Assembly (NCBI RefSeq): GCF_003290445.1
Contig: NZ_CP021781.1
Coordinates: 434,001 to 498,000 of the forward strand
Direction: 5' to 3'
DNA from: Francisella adeliensis
GTDB lineage: Bacteria; Pseudomonadota; Gammaproteobacteria; Francisellales; Francisellaceae
DNA: 64,000 nt
In this document: positions 35,511 through 45,314 of the stretch, in pieces
How positions within the stretch are numbered: the first letter of the stretch is position 1
Layout: every line of letters begins with the position of its first letter
Made by a program: the position numbers and the translations under genes
The notes under the pieces: model-generated
Told to the model about the DNA's origin: nothing
The model's input: the letters and a program-made list of their open reading frames with translations, nothing else
Databases searched by the model: none

Positions 35511-35520
35511 CAGTTTAAAA

Positions 35521-36777
35521 TTAGCCTTTCTTCATTGTCTGGAAAAATTCTTCATTAGTAAGAGAACCTTTCATTTTTTCTGTAAGGAATTCCATAGCCT
35601 GCACATCTTCCATACCACCAAGAATCTTACGCAATACCCAAAGTTTTTGTAGTTCTTCAGGAGATGTAAGAAGTTCTTCTCTACGCGTACCAGATCTATC
35701 AAAGCTAATAGCAGGATAAACGCGGCGTTCAGATATTTTACGATCAAGATGAAGCTCCATGTTACCGGTACCTTTAAACTCTTCAAAGATAACCTCATCC
35801 ATTTTTGAGCCTGTTTCAACTAGCGCTGTTGCGATAATAGTTAAGCTACCACCTTCACCAGTATTTCTAGCTGCACCAAAGAATCTTTTTGGCTTTTGAA
35901 GAGCATTTGCTTCAACACCACCAGAAAGGACTCTTCCTGATGCAGGAGATACTGTGTTGTATGCACGAGCAAGTCTTGTGATTGAGTCAAGTAAGATTAC
36001 TACATCTTGTTTATGCTCAACTAATCTTTTAGCTTTTTCGATTACAATCTCTGCTAGCTGTACATGGCGAGCAGCTGGTTCATCAAATGTACTTGCTACA
36101 ACTTCACCACGCACAGAGCGTTGCATTTCTGTTACTTCCTCTGGTCTTTCATCAATTAAAAGCATGATTAGGTTACATTCAGGATGGTTTTTTGCAATTG
36201 AAGTTGCGATATTTTGCATCATGATTGTTTTACCAGTCTTTGGGGGTGCTACGATTAGTCCACGCTGACCTTTACCAAATGGAGCTGCTAAATCAATAAC
36301 TCTAGCTGTAATGTCTTCATTTGAACCATTACCAATTTCCATGGTAAGTCTTTCTTTAGCATATTCTGGAGTTAGGTTTTCAAAAAGTATTTTCTTTCTT
36401 GCTAATTCAGGAGAATCGAAGTTAACGCTATCAATATGTTTAACAGCAAAATATTTTTCATTATCACGAGGAGGTCGAATTTTACCAAGAATGCTATCGC
36501 CTGTTCTTAGATTTAACTTTCTTATAAATGCTGGGGATACATATATATCATCAGGTGATGCAAAGTATGAACTATCAGAAGATCTTAAAAAACCATAACC
36601 ATCTTGAAGTACTTCTAATATACCTTCACCATAAATGTCTTCACCTTTATCTGCATGGTATTTTAAGATTGAAAATATAAGTTCTTGTTTTCTTGCACGC
36701 AAAGAATCTAAGTCTAAGCTTTGTGCAATATCCATTAACTCATTTACTGATTTGTACTTTAATTCATTTAAATTCAT
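35521..36777 (-). CDS. rho: Transcription termination factor Rho
   Basis: A 418-residue RNA-dependent ATPase hexamer subunit. The N-terminal Rho_N and cold-shock RNA-binding domains ([25 protein letters not shown]) are followed by the RecA-like ATPase with Walker [10 protein letters not shown], the Q-loop and [15 protein letters not shown], and the R-loop SGGVEANAL. Standard length. It lies 42 bases downstream of trxA on the same strand, the classical trxA-rho order. Confidence 0.97.
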   Translation of the reverse strand: MNLNELKYKSVNELMDIAQSLDLDSLRARKQELIFSILKYHADKGEDIYGEGILEVLQDGYGFLRSSDSSYFASPDDIYVSPAFIRKLNLRTGDSILGKIRPPRDNEKYFAVKHIDSVNFDSPELARKKILFENLTPEYAKERLTMEIGNGSNEDITARVIDLAAPFGKGQRGLIVAPPKTGKTIMMQNIATSIAKNHPECNLIMLLIDERPEEVTEMQRSVRGEVVASTFDEPAARHVQLAEIVIEKAKRLVEHKQDVVILLDSITRLARAYNTVSPASGRVLSGGVEANALQKPKRFFGAARNTGEGGSLTIIATALVETGSKMDEVIFEEFKGTGNMELHLDRKISERRVYPAISFDRSGTRREELLTSPEELQKLWVLRKILGGMEDVQAMEFLTEKMKGSLTNEEFFQTMKKG

Positions 36778-36819
36778 GAGGATTCTCTATTGTGTAAAGG
36801 GGGAGGGGTTAATATGAGT

Positions 36820-37143
36820 TTATAAGTATTTGTCTACTGTAGAAATTAATTGGCTCTTTTGAACAACACCAACTTTAGTTTCTTTATTTTCACCGTCTTT
36901 GAAAATCATAAGTGTTGGTACTCCGCGTACAGCAAATTTCATTGCAGTATCTTCGTTATCATCAATGTTGATTTTACAGATTTTAACTTTATCACCATAA
37001 TGTTCGGCAACTTGCTCAAGTATAGGGGTAATCATTTTACAAGGACCACACCAAGGTGCCCAAAAATCTAAAACTACAGGAGTAGAGCTATTAATTACTT
37101 CATCTTGAAACTGGCTATCTGATATATCTATACATTTTGACAT
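36820..37143 (-). CDS. trxA: Thioredoxin 1
   Basis: A 107-residue thioredoxin with active site WCGPCK in FWAPWCGPCKM and the cis-proline in VRGVPTLM. It acts as a general cytosolic disulfide reductant. Located immediately upstream of rho in the same direction. Confidence 0.97.
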   Translation of the reverse strand: MSKCIDISDSQFQDEVINSSTPVVLDFWAPWCGPCKMITPILEQVAEHYGDKVKICKINIDDNEDTAMKFAVRGVPTLMIFKDGENKETKVGVVQKSQLISTVDKYL

Positions 37144-37331
37144 GCTTTGATTTTTCCTTGTGTGATTTTTTAATTTGATTTTGCAAGAATTTTGCTAAAT
37201 GTTGATTATAAGGATTTAACTAACTGAGAGTTATTATAAACAAATAATTACGGCTAGACAAAATTATTTTAGCTATTTATACGCTTTTTTTTTATAATTG
37301 GTACATCTTTTAAGTGTTTGGTTGTGCGTTG

Positions 37332-38258
37332 ATGTCAAAAATTGTAGCTACAATAGATCTAGGGTCTAATAGTTTTCACATGCTAATAAGTGAGATTATG
37401 TCTGATGGTGAGGTTGTTACACTATCAAAACAAAAGCAAAAGGTTCAATTAAGAGCTGGTTTGAACAATAATCTAACTATCAGCAAAGATGTTCAAGAAA
37501 GAGCTATACAATGTTTAGAGTTTTTTGCGGAAGAGATAGAAAACTATAATGTTGAACATGTAAAAGCTGTTGGTACTTACACTCTTAGAAAAGCTAAAAA
37601 TAAAATTAAAGGGTTTAAAAGGAAATTAGATAAAGCTCTTGGGACTAAGATCAAGATTATATCAGGACCAGAAGAGGCCAGGCTTGTGTATGTTGGAGCT
37701 AGAGATAATCATGATATAAAGAAAAAAACCTTAGTAATAGATATTGGTGGAGGCTCTACGGAATGTGTCATTGGTAAGGGAGATAAAATACTTGTTGCTA
37801 AAAGCTTGGATATGGGTTGTGTAGGAGCCCAGAAAGAATGCTTTATAGATGAAAAGCTTAATTTTAATAATTTTCATAATGCTGTGAGTAAGGCTAAAAA
37901 GATACTTGATCCAATAGCTACGAAATATAAGCGCATTTCGTGGAATACAGTGTTAGGGTCTTCTGGGACGATTACTTCTGTTACAGGAATCTGCCAAGAG
38001 ATGACTGGTAGCCCAATTATCACTAAAGAATTTCTAAATGACCTTATTACAAAAATGATGGATAAAAAGTTTGTTGAGCATATACAGTTTGAAGGGCTTC
38101 GTGAGGATCGTGAAAGTGTACTTGCCGGAGGTGTTGCAATCTTGTATGCAGTATTTGAAAGTTTGGGCATATCACAGATGTCTTTGTCTAATGGGGCGGT
38201 ACGAGAAGGGATGCTTTATGAGTTGGTTAAAAATAAATATAAGATAACGATTTCATGA
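37332..38258 (+). CDS. ppx: Exopolyphosphatase / Ppx-GppA family phosphatase
   Basis: A 308-residue member of the sugar-kinase/actin-fold Ppx/GppA family. Phosphate loops TIDLGSNSFHMLI and VIDIGGGSTECVIG are clear, as is GPEEARLVY. The protein lacks the C-terminal HD-like domain of E. coli Ppx (513 residues), so it is the short form. It could degrade polyphosphate or pppGpp. The ATG at 37332 (MSKIVATID) is chosen over 37314. It overlaps rarA by four bases (ATGA), indicating translational coupling. Confidence 0.88.
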   Translation: MSKIVATIDLGSNSFHMLISEIMSDGEVVTLSKQKQKVQLRAGLNNNLTISKDVQERAIQCLEFFAEEIENYNVEHVKAVGTYTLRKAKNKIKGFKRKLDKALGTKIKIISGPEEARLVYVGARDNHDIKKKTLVIDIGGGSTECVIGKGDKILVAKSLDMGCVGAQKECFIDEKLNFNNFHNAVSKAKKILDPIATKYKRISWNTVLGSSGTITSVTGICQEMTGSPIITKEFLNDLITKMMDKKFVEHIQFEGLREDRESVLAGGVAILYAVFESLGISQMSLSNGAVREGMLYELVKNKYKITIS

Positions 38259-39493
38259 AGTATATCCCATTAGCAGCGAGACTAAGACCACAAAAAATTG
38301 AAGATGTAATTGGTCAAGAACATCTTCTTTCAAGTAATGGAGTGCTAACTAAGATACTTCAAAGTCAAGGGATTTGCTCATTAGTTTTATGTGGTAAACC
38401 AGGGGTTGGCAAAACAACATTAGCGAGAATAATAGCAAAATCAAAAGATCTTGATTTTTTTGAATTATCAGCTGTTGATTCAGGGGTTAAGGAAGTAAAA
38501 AAAATTATAGCTGAAAACCAAGCTTTAGACAGTTTTGTACTTTTCTTAGATGAAATACATCGTTTTAATAAATCGCAACAAGATTTACTTTTGCCTTATG
38601 TCGAATCAGGTAAGATAATCCTAATAGGAGCAACTACTGAAAATCCTACTTACTATCTAAATGATGCCTTAATCTCTCGGCTATTTATTTTACGATTGAA
38701 AAGACTTAATCACCATGCAGTAGAGCAATTAGTTAAATCTGCAATAAATACTGATGAGATTTTATCGGAGCAAGAAATTGTGATTGATGATTGTATTTAT
38801 TCAGCAATTTTTAGCTATAGTCAAGGAGATTGTCGTAAGGTTTTGAATCTCTTAGAAAGAATGTATCTTTTAAGTACTAAATCTGGGACTATAAGTTTTA
38901 GTAAAGAGTTATTTGATACAGCTGTTGGCGAAGCCTCAAAAGATTTTCATAGAGAAGGCAAAGAGTTTTATGAGCAACTATCAGCTTTTCATAAATCTAT
39001 AAGAGGGACAGATCCTGATGCAGCAATATTTTGGTTAAGTTTAATGCTTGATAACGGAGTGGACCCTCTTGTGGTTGCTAGAAGAATGCTTTGTATAGCT
39101 TCTGAAGATATAGGTAATGCGGATCCGCAAGCTTTACGTATAGCTATGGATGCTTGGAATGCTTATGAAAAATTAGGAATGCCAGAAGGTAGACTTGTAC
39201 TTTCTCAGGCAGCTATTTATCTTGCTGTAGCACCTAAAAGTAATGCGTGCTATAAAGCTTTAGCAGAGGCTTCACAAACTGTAAAAAAACTTACTTATAT
39301 AGAAGTTCCTCAGCACCTTAAGAATTATAAAGATAGTAAATATATCTACCCCCATGACTATCCAAATTCTTTTGTAAAGCAGCAATATTTGCCAAGCAAC
39401 ATAAGTAAAACATTTTACAACCCAACAAGTCACGGTTTTGAAAGTAAGATAAAAACAAAATTAGATAGCATTAAAAAACTATTTTTAAATTAA
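38255..39493 (+). CDS. rarA: Replication-associated recombination protein A (RarA/MgsA)
   Basis: A 412-residue AAA+ ATPase related to the clamp-loader and RuvB. It has Walker A GKPGVGKTTL, Walker B LFLDEIHRFNKSQQD, sensor GATTENPTYY, and the C-terminal MgsA tetramerisation domain with GTDPDAAIFWLS and SEDIGNADP. It acts at stalled replication forks. Start codon overlaps the ppx stop. Confidence 0.95.
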   Translation: MKYIPLAARLRPQKIEDVIGQEHLLSSNGVLTKILQSQGICSLVLCGKPGVGKTTLARIIAKSKDLDFFELSAVDSGVKEVKKIIAENQALDSFVLFLDEIHRFNKSQQDLLLPYVESGKIILIGATTENPTYYLNDALISRLFILRLKRLNHHAVEQLVKSAINTDEILSEQEIVIDDCIYSAIFSYSQGDCRKVLNLLERMYLLSTKSGTISFSKELFDTAVGEASKDFHREGKEFYEQLSAFHKSIRGTDPDAAIFWLSLMLDNGVDPLVVARRMLCIASEDIGNADPQALRIAMDAWNAYEKLGMPEGRLVLSQAAIYLAVAPKSNACYKALAEASQTVKKLTYIEVPQHLKNYKDSKYIYPHDYPNSFVKQQYLPSNISKTFYNPTSHGFESKIKTKLDSIKKLFLN

Positions 39494-39690
39494 TGACTTT
39501 TTGTTGGTAGGGCTGAAAGCCTTGTGTTTTAATGGTTTTTTAGATAATATTTTTGTGGGTGGGTGAAGACCGATTAGCTATTTTTCATTAAGTGTGTTAC
39601 ACTGCAAAAACTAAATGCCAAGCGACTGTAGATTAAACGTTCTTCTGGTTGTTTGAATATGACTTCATAAAAAAGGGATAAAATACTTAA

Positions 39691-40851
39691 ATGAATAACG
39701 AAATAATAAATCAAGAAATAGAAAAAGAAGGCAGCATTGTCTGGAAGAGTATTGTTGGACTCTTAATACTTCCAATAGTGGCTCTAGTTGTTGTACCTTG
39801 GTTCGCTTATAGCGTTGGCTTTACAAAAGCGGACTATATGTGTTTACTTGCTTTTTATATCCTGACGGGTATATCTATAACTATGGGTTACCATAGATTG
39901 TGGTCTCATAAAACATACAAGGCAAATAAGATAGTATCTTATATACTGCTTGTGTTTGGTACTGCAGCACTTCAAAATAGTGTTTTACAGTGGGCGTCAG
40001 ACCATAGAAAACATCACAAAGACGTTGATGATCCTATCAAAGACCCTTATGCGGCTACGCGTGGTTTTTGGTACTCTCATTTTACTTGGTTGTTCAAATA
40101 TAACAATGCAGATGTACAAGAAATCCGTGGCGTTAATGATCTTTTGAAAGATAAGGCTGTAGTATTTCAGCACCAGCATTATACAATACTTGCGACACTA
40201 ACATGTCTTGGTTTACCTGCATTAGCTGGTTTCATATATGGCTTTGCAAGTGAAGGTACGCTTTCTGCAGCCTTATGGAGAACTTTAAGTTTTGTACTTT
40301 TAGGTGGTCTTGTTAGGGTTATATTAGTGCATCATGCTACTTTTTGTATCAACTCATTAGCTCACATACTAGGTAGACAGCCATATAATACTAAAAATAC
40401 TGCTAGAGATAGTTTTATAACTGCTTTAGTTACTGGTGGTGAAGGTTATCATAATTATCACCATGCATTTGCTGGTGACTATAGAAATGGTATTAGATGG
40501 TTTGATTTTGATCCTTCTAAATGGCTTATCGCAGGTTTAGCTAAAATAGGCTGGTGTACTGACCTTAAAAGAACTCCTAAGCATTTAATTGAAATTGCAA
40601 AAGCAAGGGTTAAACTAGATGAGGCTCTTTTAAGAAAAACAAAGACTTCACATTTTGGTATAGAAGAAAAGTATGCCAAATTAGTTGCTAATGTTAAAAG
40701 CATGTATAGTGCTAAGCAAGAATATGTTAAAGCTAAAAAAGATAATGTACTTTCTAAAGCCGACATTAAAGCTATTAAATCTAAATATAAAGATCTTAAA
40801 ATCGAATTCATCGATGCTAAGAAAAAATATAAAGCTAGTATCGTAGCTTAA
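39691..40851 (+). CDS. Acyl-CoA (stearoyl-CoA type) delta-9 desaturase
   Basis: A 386-residue membrane di-iron desaturase with the three histidine boxes HRLWSH, HRKHH and HNYHH, and four predicted helices. It introduces a double bond in fatty acyl chains. The last 90 residues are an unusual lysine-rich, probably coiled extension (LVANVKSMYSAKQEYVKAKK) that most bacterial homologues lack. Transcribed alone; the 197-base region upstream shows no gene. Confidence 0.9.
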   Translation: MNNEIINQEIEKEGSIVWKSIVGLLILPIVALVVVPWFAYSVGFTKADYMCLLAFYILTGISITMGYHRLWSHKTYKANKIVSYILLVFGTAALQNSVLQWASDHRKHHKDVDDPIKDPYAATRGFWYSHFTWLFKYNNADVQEIRGVNDLLKDKAVVFQHQHYTILATLTCLGLPALAGFIYGFASEGTLSAALWRTLSFVLLGGLVRVILVHHATFCINSLAHILGRQPYNTKNTARDSFITALVTGGEGYHNYHHAFAGDYRNGIRWFDFDPSKWLIAGLAKIGWCTDLKRTPKHLIEIAKARVKLDEALLRKTKTSHFGIEEKYAKLVANVKSMYSAKQEYVKAKKDNVLSKADIKAIKSKYKDLKIEFIDAKKKYKASIVA

Positions 40852-41004
40852 ACTCAAAACTATATTCTAATAATTCTTCTTTTTATAACTTTCTGTTTTA
40901 TATATTAGATCATTAACCTTGTATACATAAAGTACTTATTTACATGCTTTAAAACAGAAGTATTGACGACTAGTTTTTAAATAAACTGTTTTGATAAAGG
41001 TTTT

Positions 41005-41514
41005 TTAGTTATGAATACCTTTCCAAACTTCCTTACTTAATATGAAGGTATACTTTTCTTTATTTTTATCTATTTTATACAGTTTAGCACATAGCTTTTG
41101 AACGGCTTTTTGTGAGCGAAAATTTTCAGGCCATACATCAAAAAGAACATTATCAATAAATCTAAAAGCATAATCTAGCATTAGTTTTTTAACTTTTCTA
41201 TTTAAACTTGTACCCCAATATTCTTTTGCATAAAATGTAAAGCCTATTTTTAACGATGATTTTTTTGTATCATATTCATAATATCTTGTAGATCCAACCA
41301 AATCATCTTTATAGAATATCAAATAACAGTTTTGAAGATTATTTATTCCACTATCGAAAAACTCCTTAAATCCATTTAGTTTGTATCGTTCTTTATCATT
41401 ATGTTGATCCCAAATTTCAGGGTCTTTAGCAACAGCAAATAACCTATTAAAATCACCTTTTGTCATTATCTGAAGATGTACATCTTCATGTGAAAGAGAT
41501 TTATTAAAATTCAT
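41005..41514 (-). CDS. GNAT-family N-acetyltransferase
   Basis: A 169-residue acetyltransferase of the RimJ/RimL-like type (Acetyltransf_3). The segment IGFTFYAKEYWGTSLN corresponds to the acetyl-CoA-binding motif A and NFRSQKAVQKL to motif B. Substrate unknown. It is the last of a minus-strand group, separated from the second GNAT gene by 55 bases. Confidence 0.8.
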   Translation of the reverse strand: MNFNKSLSHEDVHLQIMTKGDFNRLFAVAKDPEIWDQHNDKERYKLNGFKEFFDSGINNLQNCYLIFYKDDLVGSTRYYEYDTKKSSLKIGFTFYAKEYWGTSLNRKVKKLMLDYAFRFIDNVLFDVWPENFRSQKAVQKLCAKLYKIDKNKEKYTFILSKEVWKGIHN

Positions 41515-41569
41515 AATTTCACCTTATATATATCGAATTGATTATATAAATTAACTAAATAGATTGTGC

Positions 41570-42082
41570 CTACACTCTTATAGAATATACATTTAAATTA
41601 AATGTTTTTCCATTTATAGATTTATAATTTTTCACGACATTAACTCTAACACCTTCAGCTCTAATGGCCACAGCAATAGCATTCTTATTTTCACTAATAC
41701 AAGAGATTTTTATTGTTTTAATTCTTTTCTTTCTTAAATGTTTTTTAATTGAATTTATAGATTGAGAAATAACACCATAACCCTGTGCTTTCTTAGCTAA
41801 CCAATAGCCAATCTCTGATTCGGACCTATCATAACAAATATACTTTATACCAAAAACTCCAACAACTTTGCCATTTAAGGTTATCTTGAACCATTCAGAA
41901 TTTACACTTGTATTTAGTATTCGCTTAGATATATATTCTTGAGCGAATATTACACATCTAACATTACTAACCCAGTCTAGATAATGAAGTGTCTCTCTAT
42001 TTTCTTCAACCAATTGAAAAATTTTATCTGCATCAGTTAATGAAAGTTTTTCTAAACAAATATTATCTGAAATCCTAATCAC
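41570..42082 (-). CDS. GNAT-family N-acetyltransferase (RimL-like)
   Basis: A 170-residue RimL/RimJ-like enzyme: SEIGYWLAKKAQGYGVISQS matches motif A, and ENKNAIAVAIRAEGVRV motif B, although the usual N-x-(A/R)-S residues are changed. It may acetylate ribosomal-protein N-termini or act on a small molecule. Its start overlaps the stop of glmS by one base, so it is probably cotranscribed with it. Confidence 0.8.
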   Translation of the reverse strand: MIRISDNICLEKLSLTDADKIFQLVEENRETLHYLDWVSNVRCVIFAQEYISKRILNTSVNSEWFKITLNGKVVGVFGIKYICYDRSESEIGYWLAKKAQGYGVISQSINSIKKHLRKKRIKTIKISCISENKNAIAVAIRAEGVRVNVVKNYKSINGKTFNLNVYSIRV

Positions 42083-43917
42083 TATTCTACTGTTACAGAT
42101 TTGGCTAGGTTACGGGGTTGATCAACATCCGTCCCTTTGATAATGGCTACATGATATGAAAGTAGTTGTAGTGGAATGGTAAATACTACAGGAGCACTAA
42201 AGTCACCACCAGCATTAATTTCTAATACAATACTGTTATCAAAGTTCACCCTATGTTTTATAGCAGAATCAACAAATAGAATTAATTTGCCTCCTCGTGC
42301 ATGAACTTCTTGCAGGTTTGATAAGGTTTTATCAAGCAAGTTATCATTAGGTACTACAGCAACTATAGGCATACTCTTGTCTACAAGAGCAAGAGGGCCA
42401 TGTTTAAGCTCACCTGAAGGGTATGCCTCAGCATGGATATATGAAATCTCTTTAAGCTTTAGAGATCCTTCTACTGCGATTGGATAATAAAGACCTCTAC
42501 CTAGAAATAGAGTATGTTCTTTATCAGCAAAGTACTCACTAATTTCATCAATCTCTGAGTCTAGTTTCAGTGATCCCATTATCAAAGAACGAATATTCTT
42601 AATTTCATTCATATGTTCAGAAATACATTCTTCGGTCAAAACTTCTTTAATGCGTGCGACAGTTAAGCTAAACATTGCTAAAGCTACAAGTTGAGTAGTA
42701 AAAGCTTTAGTTGAGGCTACACCTATTTCAACACCAGCTTTTGTCATAAATGAAATATCAGACTCTCTTACAAGTGAGCTATTTGGCACATTGCAAATAC
42801 ACATACTACCTATGTAGTTTTGTTTTTTACTTTTGCGTAAAGATTCTAAAGTATCGGCGGTTTCACCTGATTGAGAAATACTTACAAAAAGTGAGTCATC
42901 AACTACAACATTGTCACGATACCTAAGTTCACTTGCTATTTCAACGCTACAAGAAACTTTTGCATATTTCTCTAACCAGTATTTGGCAGTTAGTCCTGCA
43001 TTATAGCTAGTACCACATGCAACTATACAAATATGTTTAGTCTTTTCTAGAAGGTTAATAGTACTTTTGTTAAAATTTTCTAAAGATAGTTGACCATCAC
43101 TATTTAAATTCGCTGCTATGGTGTTAGAAACGGCTTCTGGCTGCTCATATATTTCTTTGAGCATATAGTGTTTATAACCATCTTTTGTGACGCTACCAGA
43201 GCTGTAGTTATATTCTTCTGGTTCTAATGTTTTAGAGATCCCATTATTATCAAATACTTTTACATTATTTTTTTCAACAATAGCAACATCACCTTCATCA
43301 AGGTATGCGAATTTATTTGTAACAGGAAGTAACGAAAGGGCATCAGAAGATATAAAGTTTTCATCAATACCTAAGCCAATCACTAAAGGTGATCCAGATC
43401 TTATAGCAACTATTTTATCTGGAAATTTTTCAGAAATTACTGCTAAAGCATAAGCACCTTTTAAATTTTTTGTGATGATTGAAAGGTTCTCTATTATTGA
43501 TTTATTATCATCCCAATCTCTATCTAATAAATGAACAACAACTTCAGTATCAGTATCTGAGACAAAGTTATATCCATCTGTTTTGAGTGAGTTTTTTAAC
43601 TCTTCAAAGTTTTCGATAACACCATTATGAACTATACAAAATTTTTCAGATCTATGTGGGTGTGAATTAGCTTGAGATGGTTTGCCATGTGTTGCCCAAC
43701 GTGTGTGAGCTATACCAATATTCCCAACAAAACTATCTTTCTTATTGACAGATTTTTCCAATTCAACTACTTTGCCAACTTCTTTACAGATCTCTATTTT
43801 TTTGTTTAAAATAGCTAGCCCTGCTGAATCATAACCACGATACTCAAGTTTTTTTAAGCCCTCAATTAAAATGTTTGTGACATTTCTGGTTGAGTTTGCT
43901 CCAACTATTCCGCACAT
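42082..43917 (-). CDS. glmS: Glutamine-fructose-6-phosphate aminotransferase
   Basis: A 611-residue enzyme that makes glucosamine-6-phosphate, the first step to UDP-GlcNAc. The glutaminase domain starts MCGIVGA with the nucleophile Cys2; two SIS domains follow (ACGTSYNAGLT, SISQSGETADTLE) and the end is QPRNLAKSVTVE. It follows glmU by 20 bases. No glmS ribozyme is visible upstream, as expected outside Firmicutes. Confidence 0.97.
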   Translation of the reverse strand: MCGIVGANSTRNVTNILIEGLKKLEYRGYDSAGLAILNKKIEICKEVGKVVELEKSVNKKDSFVGNIGIAHTRWATHGKPSQANSHPHRSEKFCIVHNGVIENFEELKNSLKTDGYNFVSDTDTEVVVHLLDRDWDDNKSIIENLSIITKNLKGAYALAVISEKFPDKIVAIRSGSPLVIGLGIDENFISSDALSLLPVTNKFAYLDEGDVAIVEKNNVKVFDNNGISKTLEPEEYNYSSGSVTKDGYKHYMLKEIYEQPEAVSNTIAANLNSDGQLSLENFNKSTINLLEKTKHICIVACGTSYNAGLTAKYWLEKYAKVSCSVEIASELRYRDNVVVDDSLFVSISQSGETADTLESLRKSKKQNYIGSMCICNVPNSSLVRESDISFMTKAGVEIGVASTKAFTTQLVALAMFSLTVARIKEVLTEECISEHMNEIKNIRSLIMGSLKLDSEIDEISEYFADKEHTLFLGRGLYYPIAVEGSLKLKEISYIHAEAYPSGELKHGPLALVDKSMPIVAVVPNDNLLDKTLSNLQEVHARGGKLILFVDSAIKHRVNFDNSIVLEINAGGDFSAPVVFTIPLQLLSYHVAIIKGTDVDQPRNLAKSVTVE

Positions 43918-43937
43918 ATCTATTCCTTACTTTTAAA

Positions 43938-45305
43938 TTACTTATTAGTCTTCTTTACGGGTTTATCCCAGCTTTCAATATGTCTTTGTCTTGCTCTAGA
44001 CACCGCTAGTTGTTGATCTGGAACATCTTTAGCTATTGTCGATCCTGCACCAACAAAAGCCCCTTTGCCAATAGTAACAGGAGCAATTAATTGTGAGTCA
44101 GAACCAATAAATGCCTCATCTTTTATAGAGGTTTTATGTTTATTAATGCCATCATAATTACAAGTAATAACACCAGCGCCTATATTGCAGAACTCACCAA
44201 TCTCGGCATCCCCTAGATACGTTAAGTGAGATGCTTTTGAGCCTTTACCAACTGTGGTTTTTTTTGTTTCAACAAAATTGCCAATTACCGCATTTTCTTT
44301 TATATCACATTCTGGTCTAATTCTAGCAAATGGTCCAACTATAGCACCATTTCTAATTATAGAGCCATCAACCATACTATTTGCTTTTATTTTTACATTA
44401 TCTTCTATAGTACAGTTCTTTAAAATACAGTTTGCACCAATTACAACATTATTGCCTATTTTAACATTGCCTTTTGCAATAACATTAATGTCAATCCAAC
44501 AATCTTTTCCTACACGCAAATCACCTCTAACATCAAACCTATTAGGGTCAGCAATACTCACACCTTGAGCCATGATTTTTTCAGCAACATTTCTTTGCCA
44601 AACTCGCTCAAGGTTTGCTAATTGCATGCGATCATTTACCCCTAGAATCTCAAACTCATTAATAGGGTGTGAAACATTTATTGATAAAGAATCATCTTTT
44701 GCAAACCTAACGATGTCTGTTAAGTAATACTCATTTTGAGCATTGTTTGAGTTTAGGTTTGGTAGCCACTTAGTAAGGCTAGTTTTGTGTGCACAGTAAA
44801 TACCCGTATTTATCTCTTTAATTTGTTTCTGTGCATCAGTAGCATCTTTCTCTTCAATAATATCTGAAACTGCCCCGAACTTATCTCTAACTATTCTACC
44901 AAGACCAGTTGGATTATCCATAAACGCTGTTAAAATACCAAGACCATCATCATGTGTGGTTTTTACAAGATTATCTAAAACTTCTGAAGATATAAGTGGG
45001 ACATCACCATATAGAATTAAGACTTTTTGCTCTTCAAGATGAGGTAATGCTTGCAGTACAGCATGACCTGTTCCGAGCTGCTCTGTTTGATGAACAAATG
45101 TTATGTTGTGTCCGGATAAGGCAACTTCAACTTGTTCTTTTAAGTGGCCAGTTACAACGATAATGTTGTCGGCATTGAGCTTTTCAACACTCTCAACGAC
45201 TCTTTCAATAAGCGTTTTCGCTGCTAGTGTTTGTAGTACTTTTGGCTTGTTTGAATTCATTCTAGAGCCTTTTCCAGCCGCTAAAATCACTACTGATAAT
45301 CCCAT
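43938..45305 (-). CDS. glmU: Bifunctional UDP-GlcNAc pyrophosphorylase / GlcN-1-P acetyltransferase
   Basis: A 455-residue enzyme with an N-terminal uridyltransferase domain (LAAGKGSRMNSNKPKVL) and a C-terminal left-handed beta-helix with hexapeptide repeats, including KASHLTYLGDAEIG and the acetyl-CoA site ITCNYDGINKHKT. It makes UDP-GlcNAc for peptidoglycan and LPS. Directly upstream of glmS and downstream of nadM on the same strand. Confidence 0.97.
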   Translation of the reverse strand: MGLSVVILAAGKGSRMNSNKPKVLQTLAAKTLIERVVESVEKLNADNIIVVTGHLKEQVEVALSGHNITFVHQTEQLGTGHAVLQALPHLEEQKVLILYGDVPLISSEVLDNLVKTTHDDGLGILTAFMDNPTGLGRIVRDKFGAVSDIIEEKDATDAQKQIKEINTGIYCAHKTSLTKWLPNLNSNNAQNEYYLTDIVRFAKDDSLSINVSHPINEFEILGVNDRMQLANLERVWQRNVAEKIMAQGVSIADPNRFDVRGDLRVGKDCWIDINVIAKGNVKIGNNVVIGANCILKNCTIEDNVKIKANSMVDGSIIRNGAIVGPFARIRPECDIKENAVIGNFVETKKTTVGKGSKASHLTYLGDAEIGEFCNIGAGVITCNYDGINKHKTSIKDEAFIGSDSQLIAPVTIGKGAFVGAGSTIAKDVPDQQLAVSRARQRHIESWDKPVKKTNK

Positions 45306-45314
45306 GAGATCCCC

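Noticed and set aside
42082-43960. glmS ribozyme upstream of glmS
   Set aside because: Only 20 bases separate glmS from glmU, too short for the ribozyme, and it is a feature of Firmicutes.
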